Below, piece after piece: positions 1 through 5,920 of a stretch of 9,228 nt of DNA. Origin of the DNA: Lachnospiraceae bacterium (GTDB taxonomy: Bacteria; Bacillota_A; Clostridia; Lachnospirales; Lachnospiraceae). The stretch covers positions 1-9,228 of the forward strand of contig JAGZJD010000080.1 of the NCBI GenBank assembly GCA_018365895.1, given 5' to 3'. Within the stretch, counting starts at the first letter, position 1. The number at the start of each line of letters is the position of its first letter. The notes beneath the pieces are model-generated. The model was given only the letters and a program-made list of their open reading frames with translations. It had not been told where the DNA came from and did no database searches. A program made the position numbers and the translations under genes.

Positions 1-208
1 GGAGATTTTGAAGGTAATTAAGGATCTGGCGGCAGAGCATATGACTATGGTGATCGTGACACATGAAATGAATTTTGCGCGGAACGTGGCTGATAAGATT
101 ATTTTTATGGATAAAGGCGTCATTGCGGTGGAAGGCACTCCGGAAGAGGTCTTTACATCAGAACATGGAAGAATGCAGGAATTTTTGGGGAAATTATCGG
201 TGGAATAA
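1..208 (+). CDS. Amino-acid ABC transporter ATP-binding protein, C-terminal end (partial)
   Basis: This is the 3' end of a gene that begins before the window; the reading frame is open from base 2 to the TAA at 206-208. The visible protein includes the end of the nucleotide-binding domain: the hydrophobic strand MVIVTHEM with the H-loop (switch) histidine at 62-64, then the segment FARNVADKIIFMDKG and the tail EGTPEEVF. That arrangement is typical of polar amino-acid uptake ATPases (GlnQ/HisP/ArtP type), which power import of amino acids from the cytoplasmic face of the membrane. Walker A, the signature motif and Walker B lie outside the window, so the substrate cannot be told. A strong terminator follows 15 bases after the stop, so this is the last gene of its operon. 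It is probably the chromosomal flank of the island to the right. Confidence 0.88.
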   Translation, partial: EILKVIKDLAAEHMTMVIVTHEMNFARNVADKIIFMDKGVIAVEGTPEEVFTSEHGRMQEFLGKLSVE

Positions 209-222
209 TAAAAAGGAATGAG

Positions 223-261
223 ACAGGGAACCTTCGGCGGTAGCGGGAGGTTCCCTGTTTT
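223..261 (+). terminator. Rho-independent terminator of the ABC transporter operon
   Basis: A perfect 11-bp stem pairs 223-233 (ACAGGGAACCT) with 248-258 (AGGTTCCCTGT). It closes a 14-nt loop and is followed by a short T run (258-261). It lies just after the stop codon at 208. The T tract is short but the stem is GC-rich and uninterrupted. Confidence 0.85.
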
Positions 262-305
262 GACAAATATTTTTCGCAATAAAATATCCAGATTCTATGC
301 AGGCG

Positions 306-360
306 ATCCTCCATGCGGTAAAATAAGTATAAGAAATTTTTCGCATAGGAGGATTTTACC
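306..360 (+). promoter_or_regulatory. Inverted repeats over the transposase ribosome-binding site
   Basis: Two mutually exclusive hairpins can be drawn. In the first, 306-317 (ATCCTCCATGCG) pairs with 342-354, with a single bulged A at 347; this buries the AGGAGG at 347-352 that would serve the ATG at 363. In the second, GGTAAAAT (317-324) pairs with ATTTTACC (353-360) and leaves the AGGAGG in the loop. Insertion sequences often use hairpins at their ends to block translation from read-through transcripts, and one arm could also be a remnant of the element's terminal repeat. The pairing is seen in the sequence; the function is inferred. Confidence 0.45.
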
Positions 361-362
361 CT

Positions 363-587
363 ATGAGAAAACAAGAAAAAAGAGAACGCAAAAAACAGGA
401 TCGTGGAATTGTTAATTTTATGATGGTGAGTAATCACTTTTTCCATTCTTTGAGGGAATGGATTTTAGAAATGGATGATCCCAGAAATCAAAGTTATATC
501 ACCTATACATAGGCTGACTTGGGATATATGGCTATATTAAAAATTGTATGTGCCCAGTATTCTATGCGTGAAATGGAAGAAATGTTC
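363..587 (+). pseudogene. Transposase remnant, N-terminal part only, with a premature stop
   Basis: An ATG at 363 follows AGGAGG (347-352) at a good distance and opens a frame beginning MRKQEKRERKK. It contains SLREWILEMDDPRNQSYITYT and then a TAG at 510-512. The same frame continues ADLGYMAILKIV...MREMEEMF to about 587. I recognise this pattern from the N-terminus of DDE-type transposases common in Lachnospiraceae, where a glutamine normally sits at the TAG position (CAG to TAG). After MREMEEMF the resemblance stops and the frame closes at 630-632. The catalytic DDE domain is missing and I do not see it elsewhere in the window. It is therefore a dead fragment, truncated when the material to its right was joined. 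The exact IS family cannot be named from this piece. Confidence 0.62.
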
Positions 588-1587
588 CGAATTAAACCGA
601 ATCACTACTCAAATTCAAGATTATCTTATTAGCCTTAATCACCTTAATCAAGGTCTTGTTGATGAGTTTGGACAGGTATATAAGGCATTTGAATACCTTG
701 ATAAAGATTATATTTCTGGCATTGTGGCTTCTATTAAGGCTGCTGAAAAAGTAAGTATGGAGGAACAAAAAGATCGTAAGGATATTAAGGAGCTTATCGA
801 ACAACATAAACAGGCTATTGCCGTTCTAAAAAAGTTTAAGGCAGATATTGAAAAACGCAAGCATTTAACTGATATTGATAAGGCTTGGGAGCTGATTGAG
901 AAGCAAACAAAGCTATCAAAGGAACTTAGCGATTACATAGCAGGTTTATCAAAACTGAAGCACCTCAAAGATATTGATGAACATTGGGATAATACTGAAA
1001 GTATTGTAAGGAGCATGGAGTGCATTAAAGAGTCCATTGAAACGCAGAGTAAGACTATTTCTATTTTTGATGAAACAGTTCGGAGTTTGCAAACAGAGCA
1101 GAGGAACTTTATTGAGGAAATCAATAAAGTGCTTTATGAATTTCGAGAGAATTTCGATAATCAGGTCAAAATGCTTGTCAACTCACAGACGGAAAAACTG
1201 AGTGACATAGAGAAATCACACGCACAGGCTGTTGAACAACTTGTGGGTGAACAGCGTGAAAAGCTATCTGCTATCGAGAAAGATCAAAATGAAAAATATG
1301 ATTCTGTTATTAAGGAGCAAACCTTGACTCTAAGCAGAATTGAAAAAACGCAGAAAGAAACATTCGAACAGTTATCTGAGGAACAGTCGGCAATGCTTGA
1401 ACAGATTTTCAATGAACAATCTGCTAATTGGGGAAAAACAATCAAATTGTTTGAAGAAGAAAAGACAGCTCTTAATGAACAAGTTGCTAATATTACGCAG
1501 AAGGTAAAATTTTCCTATCTTGTAGCTGGCGGAGCGGTGACTTTAACTATCATTCAATTGTTTCTGAATATATTAGGAGTCTTGTAA
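544..1587 (+). CDS. Coiled-coil, tail-anchored membrane protein; native 5' end probably lost
   Basis: The open frame gives up to 347 aa. Residues 1 to about 18 are an out-of-frame reading of the transposase remnant, and plausible native sequence starts near residue 18-24 (TTQIQDYL). No ribosome site precedes the ATG at 544, and the next in-frame ATG (757) would remove about 70 residues, so the original start was probably deleted at the junction. Residues 60-320 are almost entirely charged helical coiled coil. The segment KHLxDID recurs 33 residues apart (near 106 and 139), and four 22-residue repeats fill 215-302. A hydrophobic segment at about 325-346 forms a C-terminal membrane anchor, implying a cytoplasmic coiled coil on a membrane tail. 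The gene abuts the AAA+ ATPase gene with no gap, and the AGGAG at 1575-1579 serves that next gene, so the two were made together and probably act as partners. Function is unknown. Expression of this copy is doubtful. Confidence 0.6.
   Translation: MYVPSILCVKWKKCSELNRITTQIQDYLISLNHLNQGLVDEFGQVYKAFEYLDKDYISGIVASIKAAEKVSMEEQKDRKDIKELIEQHKQAIAVLKKFKADIEKRKHLTDIDKAWELIEKQTKLSKELSDYIAGLSKLKHLKDIDEHWDNTESIVRSMECIKESIETQSKTISIFDETVRSLQTEQRNFIEEINKVLYEFRENFDNQVKMLVNSQTEKLSDIEKSHAQAVEQLVGEQREKLSAIEKDQNEKYDSVIKEQTLTLSRIEKTQKETFEQLSEEQSAMLEQIFNEQSANWGKTIKLFEEEKTALNEQVANITQKVKFSYLVAGGAVTLTIIQLFLNILGVL
1186..1449 (+). repeat. Four tandem 22-residue (66-bp) repeats inside the coiled-coil gene
   Basis: Residues 215-236, 237-258, 259-280 and 281-302 of the coiled-coil protein align without gaps. 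Each begins with Q. The first three share a core of the form L-S-x-I-E-K at repeat positions 5-10 (KLSDIEK, KLSAIEK, TLSRIEK); the fourth has diverged (MLEQIFN). The DNA copies have diverged too, so this is an old protein-level repeat rather than a recent duplication. Confidence 0.75.
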
Positions 1588-2703
1588 ATGAAGGATAATA
1601 TTTTCAAAACGGAAATACTGGATTACGCATCAAAACTGGATGCTGTAACAAATTCGTATGGGGAAATTGTAAAAGCAGCGTCGGCTATTGTCGAAGAACA
1701 TGATAATTCGTCAACGGTATATCTAATCAATCATACATCAAAACTCATTAAGTCAGCTGAGTCACCAAAAGACTTGAAACGTCTTGCCAATGCCTTGAAA
1801 GATAGCATAATGAAATTTTATGGCTATCACTACATTCTTGAATCACAAGATATGGGGGGAGAAGTTGATAACGATACTCGTTCACTTGACGAGCTTCTTG
1901 AGGACTTAAATAAGTTGATTGGTTTAGAAGGGTTCAAAGAAAAAGTGAATGATCTCATAGCTTTTCAAACTGTCCAGTTACTCAGAGAAAAACAAGGATT
2001 ACATTCCCACAAGGGAACCATGCACCTTGCTTTCACAGGAAATCCTGGAACAGGTAAAACAACAGTTGCTCGTATTGTTGGGCGGATTTACAAACAGATA
2101 GGGCTTTTATCCAAAGGACATTTTGTTGAAGTTTCCCGAACGGATTTGATTGCAGGCTACCAAGGTTAAACGGCTCTTAAAGTCAAAAATGTTATTGATG
2201 AAGCAAAGGGTGGAGTACTTTTTATAGACGAAGCATATAGCATTACAGAAAATGACCATAGTGATTCTTATGGTCGAGAGTGTCTTACCGAGTTAACCAA
2301 GGCACTTGAAGATTATAGAGATGACTTGGTTGTAATTGTTGCTGGATATACAGAACCAATGAATCATTTCTTTGCTTCAAACCCTGGACTGAGATCTCGC
2401 TTCAATACATTTATTGAATTTCCAGATTATTCAGATGAAGAATTATTGAGTATGTTTATCAAGTTGTGTGAAGAAAACGATTATCATTTAGCTGATAATG
2501 TTGAAGAATGTATTCGTGATATTTTTCAGAAGCAAGTTATAGATAAAAAGGAGAATTTTGCCAATGGTAGGCTTGTAAGAAATATCTACGATGATGTAAC
2601 GATGAACCATGCAAGGCGGGTAGTAAAAATGAATGCCCCAAGTCGAGATGACTTATCTCTGATCATCTGTGATGACTTTAAGAACATTGGGTTAGACTAT
2701 TGA
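1588..2703 (+). pseudogene. CbxX/CfqX (SpoVK-like) AAA+ ATPase broken by one in-frame stop
   Basis: The ATG at 1588 directly follows the TAA of the coiled-coil gene and has AGGAG at 1575-1579. The frame encodes a helical N-terminal region (1-95) and the CbxX-type entry motif with LIGLEGFKEKV (110-120). Walker A is GNPGTGKTT (151-159). Codon 194 is TAA (2167-2169), in the context GYQG-stop-TALKVKNVIDEA. Beyond it the same frame continues with Walker B VLFIDEAY (210-217), sensor-1 strand VVIVAGY (248-254), the arginine-finger region NPGLRSRF (265-272) and the lid motif NGRLVRNIYDDV, ending TGA at 2701-2703. Relatives carry glutamine at the stop position, so one C-to-T change (CAA to TAA) explains it. 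The truncated 193-aa product would have Walker A but no Walker B. Family members remodel or disassemble protein complexes; here the coiled-coil neighbour is the likely partner. A sequencing error is the alternative to true inactivation. Confidence 0.85.
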
Positions 2704-2729
2704 AACGAGGAAAACACTATAGCTGAATA

Positions 2730-4235
2730 ATGACCAGACCAAAGGCGATCAACCGTAAAAAGTTGGTCTCCACCGACAGCGAGGAGCAGGCGAGCAGTTA
2801 TGAGGTGCAGGTGGAGCATTACACACAGTTTATTGAGAAGAATCCGGAGTGGGAGCTGGCGGGCATTTTTGCGGATGACGGAATCAGCGGTACGAATACC
2901 AAAAAGAGAGAAGAATTCAACCGCATGATCGAGGCTTGCATGGCGGGCCACATCGACATGATCATCACAAAATCAATCAGCCGGTTTGCGAGAAACACGC
3001 TGGACTGCCTGAAATATATCCGGAAACTGAAGGAGAAGAATATTCCTGTTTTCTTTGAAAAAGAGAACATTAATACGATGGATTCCAAAGGAGAGGTGCT
3101 GCTTACCATTATGGCGAGCCTTGCACAGCAGGAAAGCCAGTCCTTGAGCCAAAACATTAAATTGGGATTACAGTACCGATACCAAAATGGAGAGGTTCAG
3201 GTCAACCACAACCGTTTCCTCGGATACACAAAAGACGAGGATGGGCATTTGATCATTGAGCCTACGGAGGCAGAGGTTGTAAAACGCATCTACCGGGAGT
3301 ATCTGGAGGGCAGTAGTCTGCTCCAGATAGGAAGAGGGCTTGAGGCGGATGGAATACTGACGGCGGCGGGAAAAGCGAAGTGGCGTCCGGAAACGCTGCG
3401 GAAGATTTTGCAGAACGAGAAGTACATTGGGGATGCCCTTTTACAGAAAACCTATACGGTGGATTTCCTTAATAAAAAGCGGGTGCAGAATAATGGAATC
3501 GTACCGCAGTATTATGTGGAGAACAGCCATCCACCTATTATCCCCCGAGATCTCTATATGCAGGTGCAGGAGGAAATGGTGCGGCGGGCAAACCTCCACA
3601 GTGGGGAGAAACGGAAGAAACGAGTTTACAGCAGTAAGTACGCTTTGTCCAGTATTGTATATTGTCCAAAATGCGGCGATATTTACCGCAGGATTGCATG
3701 GAATAACCGTGGGAAACACTCCACTGTTTGGAGGTGCTGTACCCGTGTGGAGCATGGACCAACGGCCTGTGATGCACCGACTATTCAGGAATCAAAACTG
3801 CAGGCGGCAGTGATAAAGGCGATCAACCTTACGCTTGGCGACAGAGAAAGCATGATGGCTACTCTCCAGGAAAACGTGGAGGCAGTAATCCGGCAGGAGG
3901 ACGAAATCTCGTCGGAAGGGATTGAGGCAAAACTGCTGGAACTGCAAAAGGAACTTCTGAAACTGACAAATTCGAAAAAGGATTATAACAGTGTTGCGGA
4001 TGAGATTGACAGACTGCGGGAATTGAAACAGAACGCTCTGGTGGAGAGCGCTGAGCGGGAGGGATTGAAACAGCGGATCAGGCAGATGCGGGAGTTTTTG
4101 GAACAGCAGTCCACTGAGGTCACGGAGTATGATGAACTGCTGGTGCGGCGGTTAATTGAGAAGGTCACGGTTTACGATGATCGGTTTGAAGTGGAATTCA
4201 AATCCGGAGCGAAGGTAAGAATAAAAAGGTCATAA
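2730..4235 (+). CDS. Large serine recombinase with an incomplete N-terminal catalytic domain
   Basis: This 501-aa protein is a resolvase/integrase of the large serine type, which cuts and rejoins DNA at att sites through a serine-phosphate link. The catalytic domain (about 1-145) shows VSTDSEEQ with presumed nucleophile S14, [10 protein letters not shown] (49-58) and [10 protein letters not shown] with R85 and R88. It is followed by a recombinase domain (about 160-290) and a zinc ribbon with C312, C315, C336/C337 and C347. A coiled coil lies at about 396-440, before the C-terminal motif [12 protein letters not shown]. Relatives read [20 protein letters not shown] or similar, whereas here NRKKL joins VSTDS directly. 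About seven residues are missing, including the first beta-strand and the conserved arginine, so activity is doubtful. The ATG at 2730 is the only reasonable start because an in-frame TGA lies at 2724-2726, but the nearest GAGG (2707-2710) is rather far from it. The gene is clearly GC-richer than both flanks, a sign of separate origin. Confidence 0.9.
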   Translation: MTRPKAINRKKLVSTDSEEQASSYEVQVEHYTQFIEKNPEWELAGIFADDGISGTNTKKREEFNRMIEACMAGHIDMIITKSISRFARNTLDCLKYIRKLKEKNIPVFFEKENINTMDSKGEVLLTIMASLAQQESQSLSQNIKLGLQYRYQNGEVQVNHNRFLGYTKDEDGHLIIEPTEAEVVKRIYREYLEGSSLLQIGRGLEADGILTAAGKAKWRPETLRKILQNEKYIGDALLQKTYTVDFLNKKRVQNNGIVPQYYVENSHPPIIPRDLYMQVQEEMVRRANLHSGEKRKKRVYSSKYALSSIVYCPKCGDIYRRIAWNNRGKHSTVWRCCTRVEHGPTACDAPTIQESKLQAAVIKAINLTLGDRESMMATLQENVEAVIRQEDEISSEGIEAKLLELQKELLKLTNSKKDYNSVADEIDRLRELKQNALVESAEREGLKQRIRQMREFLEQQSTEVTEYDELLVRRLIEKVTVYDDRFEVEFKSGAKVRIKRS

Positions 4236-4251
4236 AAGTGAGCAAAGCAGA

Positions 4252-4280
4252 TTGAAAGCCGTCAGGCGCTATGATAAAAT
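4252..4280 (+). promoter_or_regulatory. Sigma-A-type promoter of the methylase-MORC-receiver operon
   Basis: A -35 box TTGAAA (4252-4257) and a -10 box TAAAAT (4275-4280) are separated by exactly 17 bp. TG at 4272-4273 gives an extended -10. Transcription would start near 4287, leaving an untranslated leader of about 80 nt before the ATG at 4366. A weaker second candidate, TTGTTG (4309-4314) with TATATT (4331-4336) and a 16-bp spacer, lies downstream. No clear operator or controller-protein box is visible. Confidence 0.6.
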
Positions 4281-4365
4281 AATGATGGGTATTTTGCCTT
4301 CATTCATATTGTTGCGCTTTGTGGTAATACTATATTGTTAATGAGATTAGGAAGGACGTAATGAT

Positions 4366-4716
4366 ATGGATAGTTCAGCGTATTTCTTTTGTAATATTCA
4401 TGATTATGATGAATTGATATACAAAACTAGAAATGCAGAAAAAAATAATTATAAAAGGCAAAAGTATAAAATAATAGATACTATCATGTTGGATGATGAA
4501 AATTTCCAAAAATTCAAAAAAAATTTTGAGTGTCCATGGAATTTTCTTCGGTATATTACCGCTAAGTTAAGATTTTCAAAAGAATGTGAATATCTTTGTC
4601 TAGCGGTAATAAATGAACATAGCGATGCTATAATTTTGGTCTGTTCATTCCAGTATTCTTATCCAAAATTTGTAGCAGTTGTAAGGAGAACAAAATATGG
4701 AAAAAAAATATATTGA
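4366..4716 (+). CDS. Unrecognised 116-aa protein, first gene of the four-gene operon
   Basis: The start is supported by AGGAAGGA (4349-4356) nine bases upstream of ATG, and the stop TGA (4714-4716) lies inside the next gene, a 20-nt overlap that implies coupled translation. I cannot assign a family with confidence. The N-terminal half is polar and probably mixed helix/strand (HDYDEL, then lysine-rich 24-36). The C-terminal half has two hydrophobic strands around YLCLAVIN and AIILVCSF and ends with the basic segment RRTKYGKK. There is no signal peptide, no membrane segment, no clear DNA-binding helix-turn-helix and no obvious nuclease motif. The AT content and tight linkage match the three genes that follow, so it is probably a functional part of that system rather than a bystander. 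A regulator, an adaptor, or an immunity-type partner for the effector are all possible; none is shown by the sequence. Confidence 0.72.
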   Translation: MDSSAYFFCNIHDYDELIYKTRNAEKNNYKRQKYKIIDTIMLDDENFQKFKKNFECPWNFLRYITAKLRFSKECEYLCLAVINEHSDAIILVCSFQYSYPKFVAVVRRTKYGKKIY

Positions 4717-5920
4717 TATTTTTGCGGGATGTGGAGGGCTCTCTTTAGGTCTGCATAATGCTGGATGGAAAGGCTTATTTGCAGTAGAAAAAAACGAAGA
4801 TGCTTTTTCAACTCTTAAATATAATTTGATTGATAAGTTAGGCCATTTTGAGTGGGTTGATTGGCTTAATAAAGAGAACTATGATATCAATGAATTGTTG
4901 AGAGAACATAAAAAGGAACTAAAGGAATTGCGGGGAAGCATACCTTTAGTTGTTGGTGGACCGCCATGTCAGGGATTTTCAATGGCAGGACAAAGAAATG
5001 CAAAAGATAAAAGGAATCAGTTAGTTAACTCTTATGTGAAATTTGTAGAATTGGTTAGGCCAGAATATATTTTCTTTGAAAATGTACATGGATTTACAAT
5101 AGCTTTTAAAGATGAAAAAAATGATAATAGGAAAGGCATCCCTGCTTCAGCGTACATAATAAAAAAATTGAAAAAATTGGGGTATGATTTGAAAGATGAA
5201 ATTATCGATTTTTCAGAGTATGGAGTACCGCAAAAACGAAAAAGATTTATTTTAGTAGGATGCTTAAATGGAGAAGCAAAAGAATTCTTTGAAATTTTGA
5301 AAGAAAATAAAGAAAATTTTTTAAAAGCAAAGGGGTTAAAAGTCATTACACCAATATCTGAGGCTATCGGAGATTTATTGAAGAGCAATGGAGAAGTGGA
5401 CTGTCCAGATTGCAACAGGTTCAAATCAGGAGTATATGGAAAGGCTGTTAGCGAATATGAGACTTTTATGAGAGATGGTGTGAATGATGATGATATTCCA
5501 GATAGTCATAGATTTGCTAATCATAGAGAAAATACAGTGACTCTTTTTAAAAAGATGCTAAAAGAATGTGATCGTGGAAAACGGTTATCTGGTCAAAAAG
5601 ATAATATCCCTGACCTAAAAAAGAGAGGGGTAATTGTTTTAGAGGCAACACAAGTTTGTAATACAATAACGGGTCATCCAGATGATTACATTCATTATTT
5701 GGAACCAAGGATCATGACAGTTCGAGAATGCGCAAGAATACAAAGTTTTCCTGATTGGTTTAAGTTCAGGGGGAGATATACAACAGGAGGAGAAACTAGG
5801 AAGATTGATGTTCCCAGATATTCTCAGGTAGGAAATGCAATTCCGCCATTATTTGCTGAGCAAGTTGGGAATGCTTTGAGTGATATGATATGCAGGAGAG
5901 AAAATGGATTGGAATTTTAA
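4697..5920 (+). CDS. dcm: C5-cytosine-specific DNA methyltransferase
   Basis: This 407-aa enzyme transfers a methyl group from S-adenosylmethionine to carbon 5 of cytosine in a specific DNA site. The conserved motifs appear in order: motif I DIFAGCGGLSLGL (7-19, cofactor binding), motif IV GGPPCQGFS (87-95) with catalytic C91, motif VI ENV (128-130), motif VIII QKRKRF (179-184), motif IX RECARIQSFP (343-352) and motif X QVGNAIPP (377-384). Target recognition should lie between VIII and IX; that part includes a CPDC pair (236-239) and NTITGHPDDYIHY. Length and motifs are complete, so it should be active, but its target site cannot be read from the sequence, and the symbol is used only at family level. 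The start has AAGGAG (4683-4688) with 8-nt spacing. The 3' end overlaps the next gene by 17 nt. No restriction enzyme is adjacent, so it probably marks self DNA for the downstream MORC/receiver pair. Confidence 0.93.
   Translation: MEKKYIDIFAGCGGLSLGLHNAGWKGLFAVEKNEDAFSTLKYNLIDKLGHFEWVDWLNKENYDINELLREHKKELKELRGSIPLVVGGPPCQGFSMAGQRNAKDKRNQLVNSYVKFVELVRPEYIFFENVHGFTIAFKDEKNDNRKGIPASAYIIKKLKKLGYDLKDEIIDFSEYGVPQKRKRFILVGCLNGEAKEFFEILKENKENFLKAKGLKVITPISEAIGDLLKSNGEVDCPDCNRFKSGVYGKAVSEYETFMRDGVNDDDIPDSHRFANHRENTVTLFKKMLKECDRGKRLSGQKDNIPDLKKRGVIVLEATQVCNTITGHPDDYIHYLEPRIMTVRECARIQSFPDWFKFRGRYTTGGETRKIDVPRYSQVGNAIPPLFAEQVGNALSDMICRRENGLEF

Noticed and set aside
153..446. Minus-strand frame across the terminator and the transposase leader
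   Set aside because: It is antisense to the terminator hairpin and the transposase start, and its translation has no recognisable motif.
3427..3813. A 128-codon frame, and antisense frames at 3441-3755 and 3538-3777, within the recombinase gene
   Set aside because: They lie entirely inside the well-supported recombinase, whose motifs are in another frame. They are by-products of its higher GC content.
4361..4417. Short frame from the ATG at 4361 encoding an 18-residue hydrophobic peptide, sharing the ribosome site of the 116-aa gene
   Set aside because: It is very short, and the ATG at 4366 has equally good spacing and opens a full-length frame linked to the operon. Nothing else supports a leader peptide.
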